Shown here: positions 42,665 to 52,444 of the stretch, piece by piece
How the letters are laid out: each line of letters begins with the position of its first letter
Position numbering within the stretch: position 1 is the stretch's first letter
From: Hyphococcus sp.
GTDB lineage: Bacteria > Pseudomonadota > Alphaproteobacteria > Caulobacterales > Parvularculaceae
Assembly (NCBI GenBank): GCA_028289605.1
Contig: JANQON010000003.1
Span: 186,001 to 250,000 of the forward strand
Direction: 5' to 3'
Length of the DNA: 64,000 nucleotides
Notes under the pieces: generated by a model
The model's database searches: none
Told to the model about the DNA's origin: nothing
Seen by the model: the letters and a program-made list of their open reading frames with translations, nothing else
Position numbers and translations under genes: made by a program

Positions 42665-43867
42665 CTATTCGTCGACGACAAAGGAAAACTGCGTCGTAAT
42701 ATTCGTGCGGCAGCCCGGATGGTCAAGAGGCGGCTGCTTCACGCGCCATGACCGCATCGCTTTGAGGACGGCATCGTCGAAGGCGTCAGAGGGGGCTGCA
42801 GTCAGGATACGGGGATTTTGAACGCTGAGATCGTCTGCAATGTCAAACACGGCGACCACCGCGCCGAAGGTTTCCTTTTGCAGCGCGCTTTGCGGAAATT
42901 TCGGGGCCGGGCGATTGTCCCAGTCAACGCCGCAGCTTTCCGGCTTGCCGACGTCGCTTTCGAACAAGGGGCCGTGGTCGTTGCGCAACAAGGCGAGCAC
43001 GGAGGGATCGTCGCTCATTTTGCGAATGACGGCGCTCGCCGCCGTGTTCCATCCGATCAGCGACGCGAGGACCGGGTCAAAGGTTTCAACGCTTTGCTGC
43101 GGCGGGAACAGTCTTTCGCCGTTCTGAAAATATTCGATCGCGTTCTGGGCGTCTTCCAGGGTGCGCTTTTCCGGCGCAATCGACGATACGCCGCGGATGA
43201 AGAGCGCCTCGGCCAGGCTTTTTTCGTTGTCGGGCGCGAAAACAATGACGGCGGATTCAACCTTGCCGGCGGCGTAGTTCGCTTCTTCGAACTGCTCATC
43301 GGCCAGATCGGCGCGAGCGACCTCCATCCACATGACGATGTCGTCGGCGGCGCGCTTGCGCGGATCGCCCTCGGCGGCGTACAGCGCCTCGCGCAGGGTC
43401 GCGATGTCGCGTTCGCCCTCGCCGGCGGCCGAATACTCAGCGTAGGCGAGATAGAGCGCGAGCAGGGGCCTCGACGACAGCGCATAGCCGGCGCCTGCAA
43501 GCTCCTCGGCGCGGCGCAACGGTCCGAGGGCGAGGGTCGCGTCGGTCAACACGACTTCCCGCCCGTAGCTCAGCGCATACTCCGCGGTGCGGCGGTTATC
43601 GCCCAATTCGGATTCGGCGCTGCGCCACGCGCCATAAGCGTGAAGCTCGGCGGCTTTGGCGTCGCCCCTTGCGAGCGCGTCCTCATATCGGCGCGCCTCA
43701 ATCTCATAGAGCGGCAGGACCGCCGCCGGTTCCGCCGGCGCGGCCGCCGGCGTCGGCTCGACCACGCCCTGCGCCCATGCGCCGGCGAGGCCGCCGAGCC
43801 CTAGGCCTGCGGCGGCGAGGCGCGTCATCATCGCGCCCAGTGCTTTTTTGTCCAAATGAGCCGCCAT
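42665..43867 (-). CDS. TonB C-terminal-domain protein, periplasmic
   Basis: 400 aa. The N-terminal signal/anchor (MTRLAAAGLGLGGLAGAWAQ, residues 14-33) precedes a Pro/Ala segment, then a long helical region of about 200 residues with TPR-like acidic repeats (ARGDAKAAELHAYGAWRSAE, GEGERDIATLREALYAAEG). The C-terminal 90 residues form a TonB-type domain (PAPKFPQSALQKETFGAVVAVFDI, LKAMRSWRVKQP). No ExbBD or receptor genes nearby. Confidence 0.78.
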   Translation of the reverse strand: MAAHLDKKALGAMMTRLAAAGLGLGGLAGAWAQGVVEPTPAAAPAEPAAVLPLYEIEARRYEDALARGDAKAAELHAYGAWRSAESELGDNRRTAEYALSYGREVVLTDATLALGPLRRAEELAGAGYALSSRPLLALYLAYAEYSAAGEGERDIATLREALYAAEGDPRKRAADDIVMWMEVARADLADEQFEEANYAAGKVESAVIVFAPDNEKSLAEALFIRGVSSIAPEKRTLEDAQNAIEYFQNGERLFPPQQSVETFDPVLASLIGWNTAASAVIRKMSDDPSVLALLRNDHGPLFESDVGKPESCGVDWDNRPAPKFPQSALQKETFGAVVAVFDIADDLSVQNPRILTAAPSDAFDDAVLKAMRSWRVKQPPLDHPGCRTNITTQFSFVVDE

Positions 43868-44166
43868 CGCGCGTCTCCGTTTTGAAACAAATTGTCCCTA
43901 TCCGTCAGTTGGAAACGGTCATATTGGGGAGGTTTCCACCGACTGCGCGACGGCGCGCCGCGGTTTCTGCGGCATTTTCGTCACGCGTCCCTGCAACCTA
44001 CGCTGCGAATGCTCACAAATCGCTAATCAGATGCGTCATTGCCTCGATTTCACCCGAAAAGGGGTGGAGAATTGGGGAAGAATAGGTAGAAGAGGCCGGT
44101 TATACGCGCTGCTCGGGCCGGGGTCCGCGACGCATTTCAAATTAAAGACAAAATGAGGGGATTCCC
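43868..44166. other. Intergenic region upstream of dxs
   Basis: 299 nt between the divergent TonB-like gene and dxs. It probably carries both promoters. No clear structured RNA or repeat was seen. A GAGGGGATTCCC ribosome site precedes the dxs ATG. Confidence 0.6.
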
Positions 44167-46080
44167 ATGGCTGTGGACACGCCGCTGCTGGACCAGGTGA
44201 ACTATCCGGAAGACCTGCGCAAGCTGGAAAAGAACCAGCTGCGCCAGTTCGCCGACGAGCTCCGCGCCGAGATGATTGACGCCGTTTCCGAAACCGGCGG
44301 CCATCTGGGTTCAGGTCTCGGAGTGGTGGAGCTGACGACGGCGATTCATTACGTCTTCAACACGCCGGACGATCGGCTGGTGTGGGACGTCGGCCACCAG
44401 TGCTATCCGCACAAGATCCTGACCGGCCGCCGCGACCGCATTCGCACCCTGCGTCAGGGCGGCGGACTCTCCGGATTCACGAAACGGTCGGAAAGCGAAT
44501 ACGATCCGTTCGGCGCGGCCCACGCAGCAACGTCGATCTCCGCCGCCACCGGCTTTGCGGAAGCCTCGCGCCATCTCGGCAAGGACACCACGTCCATCGC
44601 CGTCATCGGCGACGGGTCGATGTCCGGCGGCATGGCCTATGAGGGTCTCAACAACGCCGGCCATCTCGGCAGCAAGCTCGTTGTCGTCCTCAACGACAAC
44701 GACATGTCCATCGCGCCGCCGGTCGGCGCCATGAGCGCCTATCTCGCCCGCGCATCGTCGTCGGGCGTCTATCAGGGCTTCCGGTCTTTCTCCAAACAGC
44801 TCGCCAAACGCCTGCCCAAGGCGGTCTACAACCAGCTCGCCAAGGCCGAAGAATACGGCCGCGGCATGGTCACCGGCGGCACGCTGTTCGAAGAGCTCGG
44901 CTTTTATTATGTCGGCCCCATCGACGGGCACAATCTCGACCAGCTCGTGCCGGTCCTGGAAAATGTCCGCGACATGAAAGAGGGTCCGGTCCTCGTTCAT
45001 GTGGTCACGCGCAAAGGCGCCGGTTATCCGCCGGCGGAAGAATCCGCCGACAAATATCACGGCGTCGCCAAATTCGACGTTGTCTCCGGTAAACAGAAAA
45101 AGGGAACGCCCAACGCGCCGGCCTACCAAAAAGTCTTCGCTAAAGCGCTGATCAAGGAAGCCGAAACCGACGACAAAATCATCGGCATCACGGCGGCGAT
45201 GCCGTCGGGCACGTCTCTTGATATGTTCGCCGACGCCTATCCCGATCGCTGCTACGATGTCGGCATCGCCGAACAGCATGCGGTCACCTTCGCCGGCGGC
45301 CTCGCGGCGGACGGTATGCGGCCTTTCGCGGCGATTTACTCAACATTCCTTCAGCGGGCCTATGATTCGGTCGTCCACGATATCGCCATCCAGAATCTGC
45401 CGGTGCGCTTCCCGATGGACCGGGCCGGTCTTGTCGGCGCCGACGGTCAGACCCATGCGGGCGCCTTTGATATCGCCTATCTCGGCTGCCTGCCGAACAT
45501 GGTGCTGATGGCGGCCGGCGACGAAGCGGAGCTTGTCCACATGACGGCGACGGCCGCGGCCTATGACGACGGGCCGATCGCATTCCGCTATCCGCGCGGC
45601 GAAGGCGTCGGGGTCGATCTGCCGGAAAAAGGCAAGATGCTGGACATCGGCAAGGGCCGGATCGTTCGCGAAGGCGACAAGGCCGCGATCCTCGCCTATG
45701 GCGGGCGTCTCGGCGAGGCCCTTAAAGCCGCCGACGCGCTTGAAGCGCAAGGGCTGTCGACCACCGTCGCCGATGCGCGCTTCGCCAAGCCGCTCGATCA
45801 TGATCTGATTATGGACCTCGTACGCAATCACGAAGTGCTGGTGACGGTGGAGGAAGGCTCGCGCGGCGGCTTCGGCGCATTCGTGTTGCACTTCCTGTCT
45901 GACGCCGGGTTGCTCGACAGCGGCATTAAAGTCCGCACCATGACTCTGCCGGATATTTTCCAGGACCAGGACTCGCCTTATAACATGTATGAATCGGCGC
46001 GGTTGAACGCCGCCCATATTGTCGAGCGCGTGCGGGAAGCCTTGGGCGTCACCGCCGAGGTCGTCAATCTGCGCGGCTGA
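44167..46080 (+). CDS. dxs: 1-deoxy-D-xylulose-5-phosphate synthase
   Basis: 637 aa, full length. It condenses pyruvate and glyceraldehyde-3-phosphate with TPP to begin the MEP isoprenoid pathway. The TPP motif [18 protein letters not shown] and [12 protein letters not shown], the GAGYPPAEE loop, the transketolase central domain ([21 protein letters not shown]) and C-terminal domain are present. ATG at 44167 after GAGGGG. The glycosyltransferase gene that follows starts 46 nt downstream. Confidence 0.95.
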   Translation: MAVDTPLLDQVNYPEDLRKLEKNQLRQFADELRAEMIDAVSETGGHLGSGLGVVELTTAIHYVFNTPDDRLVWDVGHQCYPHKILTGRRDRIRTLRQGGGLSGFTKRSESEYDPFGAAHAATSISAATGFAEASRHLGKDTTSIAVIGDGSMSGGMAYEGLNNAGHLGSKLVVVLNDNDMSIAPPVGAMSAYLARASSSGVYQGFRSFSKQLAKRLPKAVYNQLAKAEEYGRGMVTGGTLFEELGFYYVGPIDGHNLDQLVPVLENVRDMKEGPVLVHVVTRKGAGYPPAEESADKYHGVAKFDVVSGKQKKGTPNAPAYQKVFAKALIKEAETDDKIIGITAAMPSGTSLDMFADAYPDRCYDVGIAEQHAVTFAGGLAADGMRPFAAIYSTFLQRAYDSVVHDIAIQNLPVRFPMDRAGLVGADGQTHAGAFDIAYLGCLPNMVLMAAGDEAELVHMTATAAAYDDGPIAFRYPRGEGVGVDLPEKGKMLDIGKGRIVREGDKAAILAYGGRLGEALKAADALEAQGLSTTVADARFAKPLDHDLIMDLVRNHEVLVTVEEGSRGGFGAFVLHFLSDAGLLDSGIKVRTMTLPDIFQDQDSPYNMYESARLNAAHIVERVREALGVTAEVVNLRG

Positions 46081-46125
46081 TCCGGGTCAGCCCCGCAAGG
46101 GGCCGTCCAGAGGGGGAGCAGTCGG

Positions 46126-47046
46126 TTGGGGGCGGCGACGTCAATTATCATGCCCGCGTACAATGCGGCGCCTTATATCGGCGATGCGGTCGAAAGCGTT
46201 CGCGCCCAGACCCGCGACGACTGGGAATTGATCATTGTCGACGACGGCAGCGTCGACGGCACGGGGGACATTGTTCGCTCCTTTAGCGCCGACCCCCGCA
46301 TTCGCCTGATCCGCCAGGAAAACCAGGGCGCGCCGGCGGCCCGTAACGCGGCCGCGGCGGAGGCGTCGACGCCGTTCCTGTCGATGCTGGACGCGGACGA
46401 CGCCTGGGCGCCGGATTATCTGGAGCGCGTCATCGGCGCGCTCGAAGCCGATGAGCAACTCGCCTTTTGCTGCTGCGACGCCTTCATCTTCGAGACCGAT
46501 CGCGTTCCAGGCAATCGGTGTTCTAAGAATGTCCTGATGGTTCCGCCGGTAACCCTGGAACGGGTCGCCGCCCGCGATTTTCAGGTTTACACTTCTGTCT
46601 CCCTGCGCCGAAGCTGGTTCGATCGGGTCGGCGGTTTCGACGCGGCGCTACACAACGCCCAGGACTTCGATCTCTGGCTGCGCATCCTCGCGGACGGCGG
46701 GCGCGCGCGGTTCCTGGATGCGCCGCTCGCCTGGTATCGGCGCACGCCGGGATCGTTATCGTCGAACGAAATCCGTCTTCATCAGTATACGCTCAAAGTG
46801 TACGAGAAGCTGGCGGCGGCGCGCCCCGAGCTTGTTTCCTTATGCGCGCGGATGACCGAGAAGCTCCGCTACGAGGTGGCTCTTGGCAAAGCCAAGAATG
46901 CGCTGAGCGACGGCGCCTTCGACGCTTTTCACGCCCATGCGCGCGATGCGCTGGCTCTGCGGCGCAATCCGAAACTCGCCGCCGCGGCGGCCGTGGCGCG
47001 ACTGTCGCCGGGGCTGGCGCGCCGGGTGTTCGCCATGCTGAATTAG
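46126..47046 (+). CDS. Family 2 glycosyltransferase
   Basis: 306 aa from TTG at 46126, chosen because AGGGGGAG lies 9 nt upstream. GT-A fold: SIIMPAYNAAPYIGDAVESV, IVDDGSVDGTGDI (first Asp motif), LDADDAWAP (DXD), and AQDFDLWLRI (catalytic acid region). Transfers a sugar from a nucleotide donor, probably to a surface polymer. No polysaccharide cluster nearby. Confidence 0.85.
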   Translation: MGAATSIIMPAYNAAPYIGDAVESVRAQTRDDWELIIVDDGSVDGTGDIVRSFSADPRIRLIRQENQGAPAARNAAAAEASTPFLSMLDADDAWAPDYLERVIGALEADEQLAFCCCDAFIFETDRVPGNRCSKNVLMVPPVTLERVAARDFQVYTSVSLRRSWFDRVGGFDAALHNAQDFDLWLRILADGGRARFLDAPLAWYRRTPGSLSSNEIRLHQYTLKVYEKLAAARPELVSLCARMTEKLRYEVALGKAKNALSDGAFDAFHAHARDALALRRNPKLAAAAAVARLSPGLARRVFAMLN

Positions 47047-47073
47047 ATTGCGTGAATGGCTGGGCGGTTCGCT

Positions 47074-47175
47074 CAAGCCTTCGTCCTTCGAGACGAAATT
47101 TTTCCTTCATCCTGAGGAGGCCGTCAGGCCGTCACGAAGGACGAAGGAAAAATTTCTCCTCAGGATGAAGGCTTG
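47074..47175. repeat. Palindromic repeat, family B copy 1 (upstream of tlyA)
   Basis: CAAGCCTTCGTCCTTCG start and CTCAGGATGAAGGCTTG end, with GGCCGTCAGGCC in the middle. Matches the ones at 47967 and 54429. The TTG proposed as tlyA start by long ORFs (47173) is inside this element. Confidence 0.85.
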
Positions 47176-47226
47176 GACCGTTCATTGATCGAGCTGCGTA
47201 AAGCAATATCGGGAGAATCAAAGCCC

Positions 47227-47961
47227 TTGCGACTGGACCAACATCTCCTGGCCTCCGGCCTTTACCCCTCCCGGGCGCGCGCGCAGGCGGCGATCGCCGC
47301 CGGCCTCGTATTCGTCAATGGCGCGGCGGCGACGAAACCGTCCCAGAAAATCGGGCCCGCGGACCGCGTCGAGACCAAAGGCGACGCGCATCCATTCGTC
47401 TCCCGCGGCGGGGTGAAACTCGACGCGGCGCTGCGATCTATGGAGATCGATGCGAGAGGCAAGGTCTGCCTCGATCTCGGCGCGTCGACGGGCGGGTTCA
47501 CCGATGTCTTGTTGCGCGCCGGCGCAGCGAAAATCTACGCTGTTGACGTCGGTCGCGGCCAGCTGCATCCCGAGATCGCTGGCGATTCGCGGGTTGTCAA
47601 TCTTGAAAAAACACATGCGAAAGACCTGAGTGCATCGCTCGTCCGTGAGCTGATCGATCTGATTGTCTGCGACGTCAGCTTCATCAGTCTTAAAAAAGCG
47701 CTGCCGCCTGCCTTACTCCTTGCGGCGCCGGGTGCGCGTCTTGTCGCGCTCGTTAAACCGCAATTCGAAGTGGGGCCCGACCGCATTGGCAAGGGCGGCG
47801 TCGTCAAACCGGGGCGCGACAACGCCGAAGGCGTCGCCGAAGACATCGCCGCATGGCTGGACGAGCGAGCCGGCTGGCGGGCGACAGGGTGGATAGAAAG
47901 TCCGATCGAAGGCGGCGACGGCAATCGCGAGTTTTTGATTGGCGCGGTTAAGCTCAGATGA
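47227..47961 (+). CDS. tlyA: TlyA-family rRNA 2'-O-methyltransferase / hemolysin-like
   Basis: 244 aa from TTG at 47227, selected because GGGAGA lies 10 nt upstream and the N-terminus then begins with the S4 domain (LRLDQHLLASGLYPSRARAQ). The S4 domain binds RNA. The FtsJ-like Rossmann domain has GGVKLDAAL, DLGASTGGFTDVLLRAGA (SAM), VCDVSFISL and KPQFEVG. TlyA methylates 16S C1409 and/or 23S C1920; which one is not clear. The gene is bracketed by family B repeats. Confidence 0.88.
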   Translation: MRLDQHLLASGLYPSRARAQAAIAAGLVFVNGAAATKPSQKIGPADRVETKGDAHPFVSRGGVKLDAALRSMEIDARGKVCLDLGASTGGFTDVLLRAGAAKIYAVDVGRGQLHPEIAGDSRVVNLEKTHAKDLSASLVRELIDLIVCDVSFISLKKALPPALLLAAPGARLVALVKPQFEVGPDRIGKGGVVKPGRDNAEGVAEDIAAWLDERAGWRATGWIESPIEGGDGNREFLIGAVKLR

Positions 47962-47966
47962 CGACG

Positions 47967-48072
47967 AAAATTCCTTCATCCTGAGGAGCGGTATTGCCTT
48001 CGTCCTTCGTGACGGCCTGTCGGCCTCCTCAGGATGAAGGCAAAATCTCGTCTCGAAGGACGAAGGAATTTT
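47967..48072. repeat. Palindromic repeat, family B copy 2 (downstream of tlyA)
   Basis: AAAATTCCTTCATCCTGAGG start and CGAAGGAATTTT end, with a CTTCGTCCTTCG block and GACGGCC...GGCC inside. Together with the copy at 47074 it brackets tlyA. Confidence 0.85.
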
Positions 48073-48172
48073 CAACAGCGGGGCGCATTTTCTAGCGCGT
48101 CCCTTTAGCCCGTTGACGCAAGCGCGACGTCGCCCCATCCTCGTGCGACCGGGGCGAGTGAGAGGAGCCGTT

Positions 48173-49246
48173 ATGGCCGCGTTGAATACTGTGATCGCCA
48201 AGGGCGCCAAGCGCGCCGTTTACAGCGCCGGACAAACCGCGCGGGTGTTGTGGCACACCGCCCATTACGCAGCGGGCCGCTGGTCCATGGCGCCGCTCAC
48301 CAATCCGGGCGATGCACCCTATGCGGATGAATTTGGACCGCTCGACCGCAAGCGACTGACAGCGGCTTTTCGAGAGGCTTTTCAACACGATTGGAACAAC
48401 ATCGATGCGGGCCGCTATAAAATGCCGCTCGAGCTCAAGCGTTTTCCGTCTCCCGGCCGCCTGTGGAAGGTGAGCCGCGATTATTTGCGCGACGCGGAGA
48501 AAATGGCGCGGCGAAGGGTCATGCGCGGCCATTCGGAGGTGTTCTCCGCGCCGGTCAAGGACAAGTATCCCCGCTATTATCTGCAGAATTTTCATTTCCA
48601 GACCGACGGCTGGCTCTCTGCGGCGTCTGCGGATCGCTATGAAATGCAGGTCGAAACCCTTTTTACCGGGGCGGCTGCGCCCATGCGCCGGGCGGCGTTG
48701 CCGTTTATAGCCGACGCGCTCGACGGCCGCGATGCGGCGCAAACGAGGTTGCTTGATCTAGGCTGCGGCGACGGCGGTTTTCTGGCGGAAGTGAAGCACA
48801 ACTGGCCGGCCTTGAAAGCGACGGCGCTCGATCTCTCTCCCGCCTATCTCGGCAAGGCGCGGGCCGCGCTATCGCGCTACCGGAGCGTCGACTTTCTGCA
48901 GCGCAACGCCGAAGCGACAGGCCTTGAGGATGCGTCGTTTGATATCATTACGTGCGTCTATCTGTTTCATGAATTGCCGCCCGCGGTGCGGCGCACGATT
49001 GCAGCGGAAGCCAGCCGGCTGTTGAAGCCGGGCGGCGTCCTGGTCCATGTCGATACGATTCAATATGGCGACGAACCGGGTCTAGACATCTTGCTGGAGA
49101 ATTTCCCGCGCGGCTTTCACGAACCTTACTACGACAGCTATTGCCGCGAAGACCTCGCCGCCGTCTACGCCGAAGCCGGCTTCAGGCCGGGCGCGGAGAC
49201 AATGTCGTTTCTGACCAAGGCGTCGGTGTTTGAGAAGGCGGGGTAG
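48173..49246 (+). CDS. Class I SAM-dependent methyltransferase
   Basis: 357 aa. The N-terminal ~180 residues are a helical extension (FREAFQHDWNNIDAGRYKMP) not found in the minimal fold. The methyltransferase core begins with LLDLGCGDGGFLAEVK, then ALDLSPAYLGKARA and ITCVYLFHELP. ATG at 48173 follows GAGGAG by 6 nt. Substrate unknown; the family resembles lipid or quinone methyltransferases with long N-terminal parts. Confidence 0.82.
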   Translation: MAALNTVIAKGAKRAVYSAGQTARVLWHTAHYAAGRWSMAPLTNPGDAPYADEFGPLDRKRLTAAFREAFQHDWNNIDAGRYKMPLELKRFPSPGRLWKVSRDYLRDAEKMARRRVMRGHSEVFSAPVKDKYPRYYLQNFHFQTDGWLSAASADRYEMQVETLFTGAAAPMRRAALPFIADALDGRDAAQTRLLDLGCGDGGFLAEVKHNWPALKATALDLSPAYLGKARAALSRYRSVDFLQRNAEATGLEDASFDIITCVYLFHELPPAVRRTIAAEASRLLKPGGVLVHVDTIQYGDEPGLDILLENFPRGFHEPYYDSYCREDLAAVYAEAGFRPGAETMSFLTKASVFEKAG

Positions 49247-49274
49247 GGTCTGAGCCTGGTAGTATTTTGGTATT

Positions 49275-49404
49275 CCGCTCATCCCGGCGAAAGCCGGGAC
49301 CTCCAACGGCAAATTCATTACAATTCGGCCCGAGATCCCGGCCCGACCGCAAAGCGGTCAAATAATAGTCAGCGCGCCTTCGCGCGCGGGGCCGGGATGA
49401 GCGG
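49275..49404. repeat. REP-like palindromic repeat, family A copy 3
   Basis: CCGCTCATCCCGGCGAAAGC at the 5' end and GGCCGGGATGAGCGG at the 3' end, with GACCGCAAAGCGGTC inside. It separates the methyltransferase gene from aroC. Confidence 0.85.
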
Positions 49405-49431
49405 ATAAGAGACTAGTTTCAGAGTCTCAAT

Positions 49432-50532
49432 CTACCCGCACTGCGCCTTATGCGCCATCGCGTGATCGGCGAGTACGATCGCCATCATCGCTGCGGCGAC
49501 CGGAACGCCGCGAATGCCGACGCATGGATCGTGGCGGCCCTTGGTGACGATGTCGGTTTCTTCGCCGGACGCGGTGATCGTGCGCCGCGGCGTTAAGATC
49601 GACGAGGTCGGCTTGATGGCGAGGCGCACGACGATGTCCTGCCCGGATGATATGCCGCCAAGAACGCCGCCGGCGCGGTTAGACAAAAAGTGCGGCTTTC
49701 CATTCCGCATACGGATTTCATCGGCGTTCTCTTCGCCGGACAGGGCGGCGGCCTCAAAGCCGGCGCCGATTTCGACGCCTTTGACCGCATTGATCGACAT
49801 CATGGCGCTCGCGAGGTCGGCGTCGAGCTTGCCATAGACCGGCGCGCCGAGGCCGGCCGGAACGCCCGAGGCGACAACCTCGACAACGGCGCCCATGGAC
49901 GATCCGGATTTTCGCGCCGCGTCCAGATGGCCTTCCCATGCTTTCGCCGCGACAGGGTCGGGACACCAGAATGGATTTTTTTCAACCTCCGCCCAGTCAA
50001 ACCGGTCGCGGTCGATTATGTGCGGTCCCATCTGCACGAGGCAGGCCTTGATCGTAACTTCCGTGTCCAGAACATGATCCAGCGCCTTGGCGGCGATGAC
50101 CCCGGCGGCGACGCGGCCTGCGGTTTCTCGCGCTGACGAGCGCCCGCCGCCGCGATAATCGCGAAAGCCGTATTTGGCGTCATAGGTTAAGTCTGCGTGG
50201 CCCGGGCGGTATTTGTCGCGGATGTCGGAATAGTCTTTGGAGCGCTGATCGACATTCTCGATCATGAGCGAGATCGGGGTTCCGGTGGTGCGGGGGCCGT
50301 CGGTGCGGTCGTCCTCAAAAACGCCGGACAGGATTTTCACCGCATCCGGCTCTTTGCGCTGGGTGACGAATTTCGAAGTCCCCGGTTTGCGCTTGTCGAG
50401 GGCGGCCTGGATGTCCTCAGCGCGCAAGGCAAGGCCCGGCGGGCAGCCGTCGATCACAACCCCCAGGGCGGGGCCATGGGACTCGCCCCAGGTGGTAAAG
50501 CGGAAAATGCGGCCAAAGCTGTTGAATGACAT
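49432..50532 (-). CDS. aroC: Chorismate synthase
   Basis: 366 aa, typical length. Converts EPSP to chorismate with reduced FMN. Motifs [18 protein letters not shown] (N-terminus), [49 protein letters not shown] and [12 protein letters not shown] are diagnostic. ATG at 50532. Divergent from pdxH with 112 nt between. Confidence 0.96.
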   Translation of the reverse strand: MSFNSFGRIFRFTTWGESHGPALGVVIDGCPPGLALRAEDIQAALDKRKPGTSKFVTQRKEPDAVKILSGVFEDDRTDGPRTTGTPISLMIENVDQRSKDYSDIRDKYRPGHADLTYDAKYGFRDYRGGGRSSARETAGRVAAGVIAAKALDHVLDTEVTIKACLVQMGPHIIDRDRFDWAEVEKNPFWCPDPVAAKAWEGHLDAARKSGSSMGAVVEVVASGVPAGLGAPVYGKLDADLASAMMSINAVKGVEIGAGFEAAALSGEENADEIRMRNGKPHFLSNRAGGVLGGISSGQDIVVRLAIKPTSSILTPRRTITASGEETDIVTKGRHDPCVGIRGVPVAAAMMAIVLADHAMAHKAQCG

Positions 50533-50644
50533 CGTGTTTTGCGGCTACTCAGTCCGCCGTTTCGATCATGGATCGCCAGTAGCGTCAATAATAGCATCGG
50601 CGGCGTTAATTTTCCGTCCGATGCGGCAAAATGAGGAGCGCCCT

Positions 50645-51304
50645 TTGTCCAGCCCGTTGATTCCGCCGACTCCCAGCGCCGAGGCCTACGCCGTCGATGA
50701 AGACCAGGGCGATGTTTTTACGATTCACGATCCCTTCGCCCTGTTTGCGGAATGGCTCGCGCTTGCCGGCGAAAAAGAACCCAACGATCCGAACGCCATG
50801 TCCCTCGCCACCGTCGATGAAGACGGCATGCCGAACGTTCGCGTGGTGCTGCTCAAAGACATCGACGCCTGCGGGCTCACCTTCTTCACCAATATCGAAA
50901 GCGCCAAGGGCGAAGAGCTCGCCGCCAATCCGCAAGGGGCGATCTGTTTTCACTGGAAAACCATTCGCCGGCAGGTGCGTTTCCGGGGCGCTGTGGAGCT
51001 GGTGAGCGAGGCGGAAGCCGACGCCTATTTCGCCACGCGCGCCCGCGGCGCTCAATTGGGCGCCCATGCCTCGGCTCAGTCGCGGCCGATGGAGTCCCGC
51101 CAGGCGTTGGAGGATGAAATCACCCGTCTCGACGCCCACTGGAGCGGGGAGGATATTCCGCGTCCTGATCATTGGTCGGGATATCGCCTGGCGCCCCTCG
51201 AAATCGAATTCTGGGTGAACCGGCCCTATCGCCTGCATGAGCGGCGGGTCTATTGGCGCGAGACAACCGCGACGGAGTGGACGGTGGAGACGTTGTATCC
51301 TTGA
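50645..51304 (+). CDS. pdxH: Pyridoxamine 5'-phosphate oxidase
   Basis: 219 aa from TTG at 50645 (ATGAGGAG 8 nt upstream); an ATG at 50621 lacks a ribosome site. The FMN-dependent oxidase makes pyridoxal-5-phosphate from PNP/PMP. FMN and substrate motifs: MSLATVDEDGMPNVRVVLLK, FTNIESAKGEELAANP, RRQVRFRGAVELVS and LHERRVYWR. The last residues are the conserved PdxH dimer tail (ETLYP). Confidence 0.9.
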   Translation: MSSPLIPPTPSAEAYAVDEDQGDVFTIHDPFALFAEWLALAGEKEPNDPNAMSLATVDEDGMPNVRVVLLKDIDACGLTFFTNIESAKGEELAANPQGAICFHWKTIRRQVRFRGAVELVSEAEADAYFATRARGAQLGAHASAQSRPMESRQALEDEITRLDAHWSGEDIPRPDHWSGYRLAPLEIEFWVNRPYRLHERRVYWRETTATEWTVETLYP

Positions 51305-51313
51305 CAACTAAAA

Positions 51314-51399
51314 CCGCTCATCCCGGCGCATGCCGGGATCTCGTTCGGCAGGATCTGAGCTTGGTTGCCCGAGGTCCCGGCCTTCGCCGGGATGAGCGG
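51314..51399. repeat. REP-like palindromic repeat, family A copy 4
   Basis: CCGCTCATCCCGGCGCATGC start, GGCCTTCGCCGGGATGAGCGG end. Lies between pdxH and the next gene; could act as a terminator. Confidence 0.85.
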
Positions 51400-51496
51400 G
51401 GGCGGGGGGCGGAAATATCCAGTTTCCCCCAGTCCTCAGTGATTTTTCCTTAATCGAAGTCATGCTAGACTGCGCTGCGGGGAAGGATGTCTCGCT

Positions 51497-52015
51497 ATGA
51501 CCTACGTAATCGCTATTCTCGGGGCTGTCGCCGGCGCGTTCTGGGCGTTCACCTATTTCCTCAACGCCGCCAATGAAGGCCGCGAAGCAATCCGCGACGT
51601 CAAAGGCGTCGTCCGCCGGGGGAAATGGAACCGGCGGGTCGACCAGCGTCTCATTGAGAACTTGTCCGACCCGCGCGAGGCGGCGGCCATTCTCGCTTTC
51701 CAGGTTGCGCAATATGACGGGGCCGTCACCGAGCGTCAGCGCGAGACGATCACGGCGGAGATGGCGCGCATGTTCGAGGCGGACAGCGAAACCGCGGATG
51801 GGCTCTTCGCGTTCGGGCGCATGGCGGTCGGGGAAATCAACGACGCCGGCAATTCGGCGCGTAAAATCCTGCGACCCGTAAACGATGTTTGCACGGACGC
51901 GGAAAAGTCTGAGCTGATTGCGATGCTGGAGCGGACGGCGGAAATCGAATGCCCGCCGACCGACGCGCAGCGCCGTCTCATCGCCGAAGCAAGGCATATC
52001 CTGCTTGACGCGTGA
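51497..52015 (+). CDS. Hypothetical membrane-anchored TerB-like protein
   Basis: 172 aa. One N-terminal membrane segment (about 3-21), then a helical, acidic domain (VAQYDGAVTERQRETITAEM, DAEKSELIAMLERTAE) that resembles TerB/DjlA-type tellurite resistance helical bundles. Asp/Glu patches may bind a metal. AAGGATG lies about 10 nt before the ATG. The family call is tentative. Confidence 0.55.
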   Translation: MTYVIAILGAVAGAFWAFTYFLNAANEGREAIRDVKGVVRRGKWNRRVDQRLIENLSDPREAAAILAFQVAQYDGAVTERQRETITAEMARMFEADSETADGLFAFGRMAVGEINDAGNSARKILRPVNDVCTDAEKSELIAMLERTAEIECPPTDAQRRLIAEARHILLDA

Positions 52016-52090
52016 AGCTGCAACTTTGGTTGCCGAGCAGGGTTTTGCCTGGGGCAGCTTGGGCAGTTTCTAGCGTCGTACGCTAGGCTG

Positions 52091-52117
52091 GACTCCCGCT
52101 TTCGCGGGAGTGAGCGG
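52091..52117. repeat. Short hairpin GGACTCCCGCTTTCGCGGGAG
   Basis: ACTCCCGC/GCGGGAGT stem with a TTTC loop, followed by GAGCGG, the end of the family A motif. Probably a truncated family A unit or a terminator of the 51497 gene. Confidence 0.6.
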
Positions 52118-52153
52118 AGACCGTTAGTATTTCCTTATTTGTCCACTTGCTCC

Positions 52154-52248
52154 TTGTCATTGCCGGACTTGTTCCGGCAATCCCAGGCCAGTAATCGCTG
52201 ACGCCAGTCTGTTTCGCCCGAGATCACCGGAATAAATCCGGTGATGAC
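52154..52248. repeat. Two paired hairpins (TTGCCGGA / TCACCGGA units)
   Basis: ATTGCCGGACTTGTTCCGGCAAT hairpin followed by ATCACCGGAATAAATCCGGTGAT, with outer TGTCAT/ATGACA complement. Family D, typical of alphaproteobacterial intergenic REPs. Confidence 0.7.
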
Positions 52249-52444
52249 ATCGAGCTATGGGATAGGGTGTTTTTCGAATCTCTTGCCTACCATTGTTTAG
52301 TCGGACGGCAGTGCGCCAAAGCGGTGATCCATGTTACCGTAACTTCACGTTATTGCGGGTTATCCAAAACCGGCCGGTTTCTCTTTCACCGCAATACGAC
52401 TCGACGCCATAATGAAGTTTCATCGTCACAGGGGAGAGTGCGTG

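Larger units (their letters stand above)
52016..52444. other. 429-nt intergenic region with hairpin repeats
   Basis: From about 52091 to 52248 it is filled with hairpin elements of the type CATTGCCGG...CCGG. The last 190 nt before 52445 look promoter-like (AT-richer), and no gene was seen. Confidence 0.75.

Noticed and set aside
44311-45279. 322-aa minus-strand frame inside dxs
   Set aside because: Antisense to conserved dxs codons; high-GC strand shadow.
47173-47226. Upstream TTG start for tlyA
   Set aside because: It lies in the family B repeat; the TTG at 47227 has the ribosome site and S4-domain start.
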